A stretch of 64,000 nucleotides of DNA, from assembly GCF_963678635.1 (NCBI RefSeq), contig NC_087063.1, positions 22,204,701 to 22,268,700 on the forward strand. The letters run 5' to 3'. This DNA comes from Symsagittifera roscoffensis (taxonomy: Eukaryota > Xenacoelomorpha > Acoela > Convolutidae). Shown here in pieces: positions 54,002 through 64,000 of this stretch (its first letter is position 1; each line of letters begins with the position of its first letter). Made by a program: the position numbers and the translations under genes. Below the pieces are notes generated by a model. That model was not told the DNA's origin. It saw nothing but the letters and a program-made list of their open reading frames with translations, and did not search any database.

Positions 54002-56118
54002 ATGGCTGTCGGCAAAAAGAAGAAAGATTACACAGTTTACGGAGACCTGTGTATTACAATGATGAAACAGAAAGGCGCAGAGGCAGGGGACGATCGGCTG
54101 AATTTGAGAGTTACAGAGCGAGCGAATTTAGAAGAGTTAATAGAAAGCGCCAGGTACATGTCGGTAATAGCATTGAATCAAGATTATACAGTACCCGATA
54201 AATTTGTCACCAAAGACATGGTTAATTTTCCGAAGCCATTTCGAATCGATTTAGCTTTAAAAGAATGCCCAAAATTGCTGAATAGAATAACGTTTAATCT
54301 GGGCCCAGGTTTCAATAATTTTGATAACCTAATGCATGCTTTGACGAAGAAAACGGTTTGCTCTGATTTCGACTTGATAGCCATTCGGCCATATAACACA
54401 GAGCAGTTGATGGCGTTTTTCAAATGCAATAACGTCGTTTACGACATAGTGTGCTTGGATATGGCAGAGCTAGAAACGATCCAAAGCTTCAAGTCGGATT
54501 TGTTCACGAATGGAAAGCAGCAGAAATTATTTTTTGAAATCCGATATTGTCCCGTAATTTCCGATAAAGCGAATGTTCGAATCAATTTGCTGATGGCTGC
54601 AAACGCACAGCTACGTTTTGCGAAAAGGTTCTGCAAGAATTTCATCTTGTCGTCAGGAATGAAAATACAAACGGAAACAGTGTCAAATGCTAGCATAATG
54701 CGAGATTTGGCTGATATGTGTGGATTTAGGGAAAAGATATTCAGGTGAGGAGATGATTTTTCGTAGATGATAATACGGCAACTAGTAGCATGTAAAACGC
54801 TCCAATTCGCTGCAGAGCAGCTTCCATTAATAAACTTGAAGCAAATTTGAAATAATTGTGTCACAGATAAATGCTCAAGCGTTAAGAGCTTCGTACAGGT
54901 CGGGGGAGCTTCGTAAAGGTAGTATTTGTCCGGAAATTTAGTAGTTCAAGGTGCGTCACGATCCCTATTTTACGTTTGTTGTCGTTGAACTGAACGAATT
55001 ATTAAGACAATTATCCACAAGGAAAAATACCAACGTATGAGCTGTTCAGCTCTTCACGGAGTACCGCTGTTCCGCCTCTGGTTAAAATATACATTCAGTG
55101 TTTTTGGCTATTTTTCTGGGCTGGATAATATCGCCTCATCCTTAAGCGACGAGCACGGATGGTGGTGGGTCTCTAATACCCGACCTTTCGATAGTGAGGC
55201 GGAGACGTAACCGCTTCACCACCGCTCCCCCATTATCGTCATCACAATAAAAATGACCAAAAAGAATGGTCTTCTTGGGGATTTTTGAAAAAAAAAACTT
55301 GATTTTCGAGCATGCCCAACTTATTATAAAGACGGTATGTTCGCCAAATTTTCTGAAAAACTTGAGAAAAAAAATGCCAAAAAACTTCCCCATTATAGAA
55401 ATTTTGATGCTCTATTATTTAAAAGTATACAAGTGCTATTTAGTCTGTTTGAGTTAGTGTGATTTATTCCAGGCTAGCAATCGACACGAATATTCGAAGA
55501 TGCTTGGAGGAGGCAGAATTGAGAAGATGCGCGTGTCCGGCCGTTACAGTGGCGCCTCTGAAACCAGAGATGAAAACTCACTGGACATACCTTCACGAAT
55601 CAAGACTAACTATTAGAAAGTTCTTGGATCAAGAAAGCGCACATTCATCAGAAGAAACTGAAGTTTCGGAGGTAGAACCAGATTCTAAATCTGATCTTAT
55701 AGAAAACGTGGCAAATTTATCCGAAAAGACTTCAAATTTTTCGGAAGATGTTTTAAAAGAGTCTGACGCTAAAGCAAAAACTATAGACAAAGAAAGTCCT
55801 AAAAAGAAAAAGAAGCGCAAAATTGAACAAAATAGTGACATTGTAGCAGATCATGCATCGATTGATGAAGCGAACAGTGGAAAGGAAATTGAAACAAGTC
55901 AACTTAACAAAAGTCCACAGAAAAAGAAAAAGAAGAACAAAGTACAATTTGATGAAGAAATTGTTGGTAATAATGCCACTATTGAGTCAAAGGTGATGGG
56001 ATCAAAAGAAAGTTTGAGTTCTGAAATTGGTAATGGTGCTCCTCCGGTCAGCCCGAGAAAGAGCAAGAAAAGAAAAGTGAACGCTGACAATTCTGAAACT
56101 GTTGAACTTCAAATTTGA
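54002..56118 (+). CDS. RPP30: Ribonuclease P/MRP protein subunit p30, with long C-terminal extension
   Basis: RPP30 is a TIM-barrel-like protein subunit of nuclear RNase P and RNase MRP, needed for tRNA 5'-end and rRNA processing. The exons are 54002-54744 and 55473-56118 (728-nt GT-AG intron), joining to 462 codons. YGDLCIT near the start matches the family's 'FxDLxI' strand. FDLIAIRPYNTEQLMAFF, YDIVCLDMAE, LFFEIRYCPVISD and RINLLMAANAQLRFAKRFC, then KNFILSSGMKIQTE and RDLADMCGF, follow the RPP30 order. Exon 2 resumes LAIDTNIRRCLEEAELRR, as in the final family helix. The last ~160 residues are an acidic/lysine-rich tail with three SP[K/R/Q]-K-rich repeats, probably nuclear/nucleolar targeting. 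Human RPP30 is 268 residues. Confidence 0.9.
55158..55230 (-). pseudogene. tRNA-like remnant in RPP30 intron
   Basis: On the minus strand it reads GGTGGTGAAGCGGTTACG, resembling a Pol III A box. CCGCCTCACTATCGAAAGGT follows, like the anticodon arm of tRNA-Val(CAC), then GGGTATTAGAGACCC where the T-arm and B box should be. Anticodon and T stems do not pair properly, so it is a pseudogene or the head of a tRNA-derived SINE. Confidence 0.45.
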
Positions 56119-58070
56119 GTTTGAACTTTTCTTTTTTTTTGCTAAAACTTGTTAAAACAGTGTCTTAACTATTTTCACAGAAATATCTGGATGTTGGATT
56201 TTGAGTTTTGTTAGAATCGATTTTGGCTCTTTGGGAAAGCAAGTGAGATGAAAGTCAGAAAGAAAGTTGAGGCTGAACTTTTTCCAAGCCGTATTGAACC
56301 AAGTAAATGTTTCTATTTGCAGATTTTTTGGTCAAATTAAGCACCTAGGCTCAATAAGTATCTATAAAAAAGTTATCAAGAAATACTGAAAAATGAAGTC
56401 AATAAGAGTTCAATTTTAAATAAAATTTTCTTTTTTAGTTTTTCATTTTAACTTAATACGTTTGGCTTTCAACGCGATTCAGCACATTTGAATTCAGATT
56501 GCTTTCAAAATCGAGCGATACGTTTAAGTATACGCCATTTCCTTTGAATGTGTTGGAGTTAAACCTAATTCGCAATATGGGGCTAGGTCTTTTACCAGAC
56601 CGACCTTTTACCAGAAGATAAATTTAAGTTAGTGGCAGATTCAAAAAAGGAAGCGGTTAGAACAAACAAAACTTTGCTGAGAAACCGTGAAACCATTGTC
56701 TTTAACCAGACTAAACGGCGTCAATCAAATTTGTTTATCGAGTCTGGTAAAAGGTCCATGTTATAACTTTTCTGGTAAAAGGTCCCTCTCAATATGTACA
56801 AAAATAAAAATCGTGATTTTTTGGATTGATGCTACTTATTGCTCCTACTATTGAAAATGGGGATGAACTTTATATTCGGGGTGTCGTTTATTTTTTTTGC
56901 TCCAACCATTCAAAACATGGGAAGGAACTTTGTATTCAGATGTGTTTTAGTTTTTTTCCTCAAAAAATGAGCTACCACGAATAATTATTGGAGAGAGTTG
57001 AGAGATATATCATTTTAAAGCCGTTACAGTCGTGATTCGAACATATTAAAAAAATTTTAAAATTTCAATGTCGAGAAAAACAGGTTTAAAATTCATGGTT
57101 TTTTGTCTTATTTCGAGCGAATAAAGCGAACGAGCAGGCTAACAATAGTTTATTTTAATGAATTAAAAGCTTACAATAGCTTAATTTAAAACGTAAATAC
57201 TTGATTTTTCTTAAAGAGTAACGTTAGTTTTTTGAGTATTTTAGCGCTTTTTTGTAATCAAAAACTGCAAAAATTTTCAGTTTTTCTAGTCATTTTTCTA
57301 CAACAATTGTTTTAAGTTTGCTTTTTTTCTCAAATACTGTCGAAAATGCCTAAATCTCTAGTTTATCGTTCAGGTCTTTTTATCACACCACGCCGACACC
57401 TCGACACTTACTTGAACAAACCCTTCTGTTTTTTTACTAAGGTCAGACTATTGATCATGTACCACAAATTATCATCGGACTGGGTAGAGTAATATTCAAT
57501 AATAAAGCTCTTTCAGTCGTGTTTTGAACGACATTAAGAACATCCAGTGCCGAGAGAAACTGGTTTGAAATTTTTGGTTTTTCCTCTATTTTGAACCAAA
57601 CAAAATTATAATAACTTGTTAAACTGGTTATTTAGGCTATAAAAAACTTGATTTTTTAAACGGAAACCAGTTTTGCAATCTGTATTTGGCACTTTCCTGG
57701 CAAAATAAGTTTTTTTTTAAATATTACGCTTGAAAACAATTTGCTTATTTTTTCTCAACGGACACTCAACGCCAAGACAGGTATAAAGCCGAATGCGACG
57801 TGTCAATGCTAAATAATTTTTAATTTCAAAGCAAATAAATTAGATTAGCGGTATTGTATCAAAGGGAAGGTCGACATGTTTCAGATAAATTTTCTATTTT
57901 TTTTTCAAATGAAAGCCGAGTTGCACCTGGTTGAAAACCAACAAATCCATGCTTTTGATTCATTAATGATAAAAAAATAATACCCTTTTTTAATTGGAAA
58001 GTTGTCTCAAAATGATACATGCTAAAAGCATCTGTTTTTCAATCAATTCATCATGTTTTGGTAATTGCAG
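56119..58070. other. Intergenic with dispersed repeat copies
   Basis: No gene recognised. It contains repeat-family copies at about 56890-57215 and 57450-57610. A short repeated phrase near 56590-56620 and 56745-56780 (TTTTACCAGA or CTGGTAAAAGGTCC in both orientations) could form a loop. Confidence 0.5.
56890..57215 (+). repeat. Dispersed repeat family, copy
   Basis: It shares GTGTTTTAGTTT, TACCACGAATAATTATTGGA, GAGAGATATATCATTTTAAA, AATGTCGAGAAAAACAGGTT, and TTTCGAGCGAATAAAGCGAA followed by CGAGCAGGC, with the 42.45-kb copy. A partial further copy lies at 57450-57610. Confidence 0.75.
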
Positions 58071-58169
58071 GAGAAATCACTGCTGTCGTTTGGTGCCTTC
58101 TCGGTGAATGGAGGAGGCAGTGGTCTCAATGGACCCCCACTGAAAACAAATGATGTCGATTTTGCCTAA
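58071..58169 (+). other. Possible orphan terminal exon
   Basis: A GC-rich island of ~95 bp follows a good acceptor (TTTTGGTAATTGCAG, ending 58070). One frame gives EKSLLSFGAFSVNGGGSG...KTNDVDFA, then TAA at 58167-58169. Another, starting one base earlier in phase, gives GEITAVVWCLLGEWRRQWSQ... to a TGA. Neither is recognised, and no partner exons were found upstream. Confidence 0.25.
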
Positions 58170-58981
58170 TCTGCTAACTTTTTACGCTTTTGTAAAATTT
58201 TCTCATCACACCACTACAAAAAATGGCACTACTTTGAAGAATTTAAAAATTTCAAGAATTTTATTTGTAATTTTTATGAATATGATCGGAACATTCTGTA
58301 ATACTTCTACAGCAACCAGCTATCCTTGTTAAATATGTGTTTTTTAAAAATATTGTAGAACTGCTTTACGGTGAAATCTTTTATTTTTTAACAAACTGGA
58401 AGGCAAAAAGCGCTAGCCGGAAACAAAAACAAATGGCACATAAAAATTATTTTTCGCAGACGGGATTAGTTTCAGCTAAAGACTTTTAACCAGAAAAGAT
58501 ATTAGAATTAGCGTAAACATTCTCAAGGAGCTGTAAGGGCATGAATTTGTTCATCTTTGACAAAATTTCAGTTTTTTTTTTCGTGTATTTGTTAATTTTT
58601 GCCTGTAGGTTTTAGTTGCTTCTAGGCCATGTTTGTCAAGATTTCAAATTAAGTAACAACTACTATCTAAATTTTCTGTTTTCAACAAGATTGATGTAGT
58701 TCATTTATTTAGAACAGGAGCTCCATTTTGAAATTCTCCATTTCTAGCCAAGTTGTACATTTAACAGCTGGTCTAGAGCTACTGAAGTGATGTTGGGTCT
58801 ACAGTTTTTCAATGTAAATTGACGTTTTTTGTCAGTTCTTGATTTCGTCCCAATTTTTCTGGGCTTACTGGCCGGGTGGTTTCTAACTTTTTTGTTCTTT
58901 TCTAAATACTCTATTCTTAATTTTTACACCTTTGAAGCGACTGTTTTTATTCGTGACTAGCTTTTCTCGATTGTTAAGCTT

Positions 58982-59056
58982 GGGTGGTTGAATGGATAAT
59001 GCGTGAGACTCAAAATCTCTTGATTGAAGTAGGTCGCAGATCGAATCGTAGACCTA
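58982..59056 (+). pseudogene. tRNA-Leu(CAA)-like remnant
   Basis: GGGTGGTTGAATGGATAATG resembles a D-arm with A box. An anticodon stem-loop GAGA-CTCAAAA-TCTC (anticodon CAA) is followed by a long variable-arm-like stretch and AGATCGAATC, similar to a B box. T-stem pairing is poor, so it is probably not functional. Confidence 0.35.
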
Positions 59057-59343
59057 GTCGAGCTTTTGCTAATTCTAGGCTTATTTCTATTTTTTCTTAC
59101 TGCTTTTTCTAGAGCTGCTTTTTTTTCGTGTTCCCGCAAGTGTTTGCAAAGCACGGTTTCGCCTATGTGTTAAAACGTTAACTATAGTTCATGGTTTGCT
59201 GATTTTTATACACGCCAAAATTTTGTAATAAAAAATATTTTTAATTAAAAATCAAATTGAATTAACCTAATTTTTCGGATTTTTTAGCATGCCTGGTTTC
59301 TGATTATTGTTTATTTAAAAGAACTGCGTGGAGTTAGTTTGAG

Positions 59344-59526
59344 TTTCATTTTGTTGGCGTGTTTTAGTAATAAAGAATTTGATTTGTAATCAATTCAAGT
59401 TGATAGCTTAGCGTATTGTATTATTAATAGGTTTGATTTTCATTTTGTTGGCGTATTTTAGAAATAAAGAATTTGATATGAAATCAATTCATGTTAATAG
59501 CTTAGCGTATTGTATTAATAGGTTTT
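59344..59526. repeat. 94-bp tandem duplication
   Basis: Two units starting TTTCATTTTGTTGGCGT at 59344 and 59438, alike through TTAGCGTATTGTATTA, with about 90% identity. Confidence 0.9.
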
Positions 59527-60189
59527 AAAAAAACAACTTTTTGTAGTTTTGACTGGACTGTTTTGTCTGCAAAGATGTGGGGATTGTCGCATGAGAGATT
59601 CAGCAGTGTAGTTCCTTCTATGTGAATGGTTTTTGTGTTTTTTTTATTTAGTTTAGGGTCGTCTTTTTTTTGTTTAGTGATCGGCTCTCATAAATTTGCG
59701 TATCTGAATTTATTGGTTACATTCCTGTTGAGGTTTATAAACAATTGTTCCTTAAATGCAGGTTGTTTGGTTTCAAGCAAAATATTTGAGTACATATAGG
59801 AACTTTTGGATCTTGAATTTTGAACTATAACTTTTTTCTGAGCGTTTTGCATCTTCTGGTAATGAGACAGAAATAAAAAGAGTTTGTTTAGCTGAATTCC
59901 TTATTTTTTTATAAGTAAATGATTTTTTAGCCTACGATTTTTCATTGGAGTTCATATAAATGTGTCATCTTCCATTGAAGACATATTATCTTTTAATTTT
60001 GGCGTTTGTTATTGTAAATGGCGCAAAGTTCAAGTATTACCTCTGTGCGGTAAGTTAGGTCTTTTCAGCAACAGTTTTTTCCAAACCAGAGTAGAAAAAT
60101 GATAAAACAAAAAATAGAAAAAAAATTATTCCCAAAGCGCTGAATGAAAATTGGAGGCCTAATTTCACTGCAGTTGCTCAGTTTTCATG

Positions 60190-60370
60190 GTTTAACTTGA
60201 AAAAACACTAAAGGCATGCTCGCTCAATTTATTCGCTCAAACTTAGACAAAAAATCAAAACAAGCAAATCAGTGTTTAACGACGCTATGATAACTTTTCG
60301 AAAAAAACTTTGCTTTCGTTCGATTTATGACTGAAAGGGCTTCAAAATAATTGTCACTCGTGTCATTTCG
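60190..60370 (-). repeat. Dispersed repeat family, inverted partial copy
   Basis: Read on the minus strand it contains CGAGTGACAATTATTTTGAA, GCCCTTTCAGTCATAAATCG, and TTTGAGCGAATAAATTGAGC followed by GAGCATGC, in family order. Confidence 0.6.
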
Positions 60371-60382
60371 TTGGTTTTTGTT

Positions 60383-61109
60383 GTATCTCATTTGCGTAGC
60401 AATAAAGTTCGAAAAACTGCTAAAGAAAGTTCTTAACTCTCTGTCGTCGGAATAAAAAATCTCATTTACAGTCAAACAACGCATGAAAGAAAGCTATCTG
60501 AAAATAGCAAAACATTTTCAAAGAGTTCAAGATTTTACTCCTTTTCGAACATTTTAAAAGATTTTTTTTTAAACAAAAACTCGACGTTGCAGTGGAGGGA
60601 AGGATGTGATTTGGGGGTTAGAACAATATTTGAAAAATTTTAAAAGGTTTGGAATTCCTAATCATGTAGTCGAGTACTGTGAGGGTACTCTCAGGAGTTT
60701 CATGATCCAAATCTTGTGACAAAATGCGACTGCCAAATTGCTCTGAGTTTTCGAGATATGAAGTTTTTTTTGTGACTTTTCAAAAAAAAATTCAGAAAAT
60801 TAAATTTAGATTTTTTAAGTTTTGAAATTCCCAACACTACGCAATTGTCGTATCTCATTTGCGTAGCAATAAAGTTCGAAAAACTGCTAAAGAAAGTTCT
60901 TAACTCTCTGTCGTCGGAATAAAAAATCTCATTTACAGTCAAACAACGCATGAAAGAAATCTATCTGAAAATAGCAAAACATTTTCAAAGAGTTCAAGAT
61001 TTTACTCCCTTTCGAACATTTTAAAAGATTTTTTTTTAAAACAAAAACTCGACGTTGCAGTGGAGGGAAGGATGTGATTTGGGGGTTAGAACAATATTTG
61101 AAAAATTTT
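60383..61109. repeat. Recent duplication R1-R2-R1'
   Basis: R1 (60383-60641) is repeated almost exactly at 60850-61109, a 467-bp offset. The intervening R2 (60641-60841) is repeated almost exactly at 61838-62038. Both copies of R1 contain CGACGTTGCAGTGGAGGGAA. No gene lies inside. Confidence 0.9.
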
Positions 61110-61474
61110 GTCAATTAATTCTAATAATATTTTGGTCACAAAATTTCTCATCGAAGGTTGAATGCCATTTTATGCGCAAAGTTTTTTCCCTAAGTTTACA
61201 CATGGCGTTTGCTCTAAGATCTTCAGAGCGTGAAATCGATCCCCTGCCATGGCAATGATAGTATGTGAGGACGAGCTCTCGCTTGACCTCTAGAATTAGT
61301 TCAACCACAGCCTGACCGCTTGCGGCATTCAAGCGAACCTTGCTCTTCTAGACAAAAAAACGGACTTGAGGCGCAAAAAAGAGCTTCGCTCAGCAAAGTA
61401 ACTCAGTCTGAAATGTGGGGAAATTAGAGAAACTGACTATGCTAAGACACGCTGGATAGCCTTTCATAGATCCT

Positions 61475-61519
61475 CTGCGAATCGCAGAAACCACAATTAT
61501 TATTATTATTGTTATTATC
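61475..61519 (+). repeat. Stem-loop + (ATT)n, LINE-3'-end-like
   Basis: CTGCG-AAT-CGCAG hairpin (61475-61487) is followed after ~6 nt by ATTATTATTATTATTGTTATTATC. The arrangement matches the LINE 3' ends at 31.15 kb and 23.5 kb. Confidence 0.6.
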
Positions 61520-61719
61520 TATACTATATTTTAATGCGTGTGACACATATCTTTTCATGCTTAAGCGTTTTTTGCAACAGTTAAGGACATAACGTATCTA
61601 TGTGTGGTGAAGCTATATCGTATATTGCAATGATTAAGAACTTTTGATTCGATTTTCCAGTTTGGATCTCTAGTGTTTGTTCCGTCAAGTTAAAAGTTGG
61701 CAATTTAATAGTGGGATGC

Positions 61720-62410
61720 TGTCAGAGTGCTCTCAAGGATCGCGAATCTTGCCTCAAAATATGACAGCTCAAATCCTTGTAGGTTTCGAGATACGACGTG
61801 TTTTATGATTTCTTTTTATTTTTTCACGAAACTTAGATTTTAAAAGGTTTGGAATTCCTAATCTTGTAGTCGAGTACTGTGAGGGTACTCTCAGGAGTTT
61901 CATGATCCAAATCTTGTGACAAAATGCGACTGCCAAAATGCTCTTAGTTTTCGAGATATGAAGTTTTTTTGTGACTTTTCAAAAAAAAATTCAGAAAATT
62001 AAATTTAGATTTTTTAAATTTTGAAATTCCCAACACTTTAGTTGGGGCTTTCAGAGTACTTGAGGGGGCTGCGAATCTCCTCATATGACTGCTCAAGTCT
62101 CTGTAGTTCTCGAGATTGGACGTTTTTATGCTTTTTCATTTTTTTCTCAAAACTTGAAATTTCTTTCTATGTAGTTGTTACTGTGAGAGTACTCCCAGGA
62201 GTTGCAAACTCCGCGTCAAAATGCTGCTCACATGATTTTAGTCTACAATATTGGATTTTTTTTTATGTAATTTTAAAATGTTCAAAGAACTTAGATATAA
62301 AAAAAACTTCAAAAAATTTGTTTTTTTTTCAAAATTTGAATTAATAAACTTAACAAAAATTGAAATTACGAACTCTGTTATTCGGTGATGTCAGAGTACA
62401 CTCAGAGATT
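61720..62410 (+). repeat. Diverged satellite-like units
   Basis: Units of ~100-200 bp share 'GTxAGAGTACTCxCAGGAGTTGC..AATC..TCAAAATxTGACTGCTCAAATC..TxTAGxTTTCGAGATAxGA' in phrases at about 61720, 61870, 62045, 62185 and 62385. Further members are at ~60670 and ~40240. Confidence 0.6.
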
Positions 62411-62452
62411 GCAGACCGTTTTTTCAATTTATGCGGCTTTTTATGAGTCGAA

Positions 62453-62502
62453 GCACCGGAGGTGCGTTACCCGCTAGTAATTATGATTATTATTATGATT
62501 TT
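62453..62502 (+). repeat. Stem-loop + ATT-rich tail, LINE-3'-end-like
   Basis: GCACC-GGA-GGTGC hairpin (62453-62465), then a short spacer and TAATTATGATTATTATTATG. Confidence 0.5.
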
Positions 62503-64000
62503 TGCTACCGGATATCTAAGGACAAAGCATGCACGAAAGTAGTCTGAAGAAGGCGCCGTGCAATTAGAAGAAATGATGTTTTCTTAAATTTTCGTTTTTT
62601 TTTTTCAGAATAATTGTAACAAGCGAACTAAATCTTATTTTTCACAGCATATTGAAAGCAGAGAAACTTCAACTGCTCTAAAAGTAGTTGCCTACGATCT
62701 TTGTAACAGCTGAGAAAATTTGGAACGAATTTCAGTAAAGGTTAATTGTAATTCTCAAGACCCCTTATTAGGCATACGGAATGATTAAAGCACTACTTAT
62801 ATGCCCAGAATTTGCTGCCAAATATGCCTGTTCATGGATTGCAAGCAGCATGCATTTTTGTCCTCCTAAAAAATTAATGCATTTTTACAGGTTCACAGTT
62901 TTACGCATTCTGTGGTGCCTGAATTCTTGCGGTGTATTTGCTTTAATCATAAAAAACCCGAGGGCGTGTTTAAAATCAAGTTAAATTTGTCCGCCATGGA
63001 AAATCTCCCCTCGGCTCTGTTTACGTTTGATTAAATCGATTCCAAAATAACTCCAACCAGCAAGACCAAATTGATTGGAAATGAAAACAGTTTGAATACT
63101 TAATAAATGAGCATATAGACAAAATATTTTCCCCTCAAAAAGTCCAAAAGCTCTTAAATTATACCAGAAAGATAACGCCCTTCTGAAAAAATGAATATAT
63201 TAATTTAGAGAATTGAGCAAATAGGAACACGATAATTTATCATCTAAATCAGTTTTGTGAAACGTCTAAGAAAGATTGGCTTACCTTTCTTGACTCCGTA
63301 CGTTATCAAAGTTGGCTGAGTTGCACAAAGTCAAAACCCGGGTTGACCAAAAATGCTTGTCCTATATATAAAAAAATGCTTGTCATACAATTTCGTACAA
63401 TTCAATAGATACAGAAAATGTTAAGAAAACTCTAAGATAAGCATTTTTTCATATATGCAAATTGTACGACACGCATTTTTTAATAAACCAAAAAGTTAAC
63501 TTTTTTAAAAACATTATTTCCAAAACTTTTGGGATGTGTTCGCAATCGAACACAAGTGACTAAACCCATGGTTAACTCAAAACTAGAGTCACCAAAGGGT
63601 TGATCGTTTGCCATTTACAATGCATTGGAAACGACCCGAATTGTGTAAGAGTTCTTTTCACAAATGATATACTGAAAGCACCAAACTTTCAAAATTTTCA
63701 AACCAAACTTTCAAACCAAAATTTTCAAAGATGATTTTTTTTAAAATCAGAATTTTCAAATACAGACATTAATCAAGGCATGTATAAAGAGTTTTTAGTC
63801 TGTTTGAAAAAAGCTATTCAGAACGAAAAAAAAAACAATTTTTGTGTATCCAGGACTACGTTATGTAGACAAGATTTTTTTTGGAAAACGTTTGTTTGAG
63901 TACAAAATTCGACTTTCGGTTGAAAAAAAAATTGAGGCAATTTCAAATTTTTGTTGTCGCCATAAAAAAAGACTAGTCATACAATTTTCATATATGGAAA
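62503..64000. other. Non-coding stretch to window end
   Basis: AT-rich DNA with no recognised gene. A short repeated phrase AAAATGCTTGTC occurs near 63348 and 63375, and CCAAACTTTCAAA repeats near 63680-63720. Confidence 0.5.

Overview
The window is nuclear DNA of a eukaryote, almost certainly an invertebrate animal. It is AT-rich, has GT-AG introns, carries single-copy animal housekeeping genes, and is crowded with decayed retroelements. All recognised host genes lie on the + strand between 31.4 and 56.1 kb. No intact retroelement ORF was found, and the species cannot be named from sequence alone.

Left part (1-31.2 kb): transposon graveyard. A fragment of an LTR element (0.43-1.8 kb) sits inside a direct repeat (1-427 and 3241-3672). 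A foldback-like element (5.03-5.93 kb) has CTACCC...GGGTAG ends, GAGCGGTTT arrays, a C-rich block and a tRNA-Arg(UCG)-like gene. A Gypsy-type element (8.30-20.46 kb) follows, with LTRs, primer-binding site, a ~2.05-kb internal tandem duplication of gag-protease, RT, RNase H, integrase, an env-like third region and a J-domain-like remnant just before the polypurine tract. Next come a PHD-plus-RT element (21.1-23.4 kb), a minus-strand CR1/Jockey-type LINE (27.4-23.4 kb), a minus-strand SGNH-esterase-like fragment (28.06-27.37 kb) and a related plus-strand LINE (28.06-31.22 kb). Both LINEs keep ORF1 and ORF2 in one frame separated by a lone TGA followed by CTA, a classic stop-codon readthrough context.

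Gene part (31.4-56.1 kb): ATG14 (three exons; the 4-kb second intron holds a Jockey-like LINE fragment), TUBGCP3 (single exon), AAR2 (single exon), a divergent NWD1/NWD2-like protein (single exon) and RPP30 (two exons, long lysine-rich tail). The genes serve autophagy initiation, microtubule nucleation, U5 snRNP maturation, an unknown signalling-scaffold role and tRNA 5' processing. ATG14-TUBGCP3 and AAR2-NWD are tightly spaced same-strand pairs. A polypyrimidine-AG acceptor lies 2-7 nt before the ATG in TUBGCP3 and AAR2, and only 84 nt after the AAR2 stop for the NWD-like gene. This suggests spliced-leader trans-splicing and possibly dicistronic transcription.

Right part and intergenic spaces (39.9-43.7, 48.6-54.0, 56.1-64.0 kb): T-rich non-coding DNA with at least six copies of an unclassified dispersed repeat, recent local duplications, tRNA-like remnants, stem-loop plus (ATT)n tails like LINE 3' ends, and one possible orphan exon at 58.07 kb.
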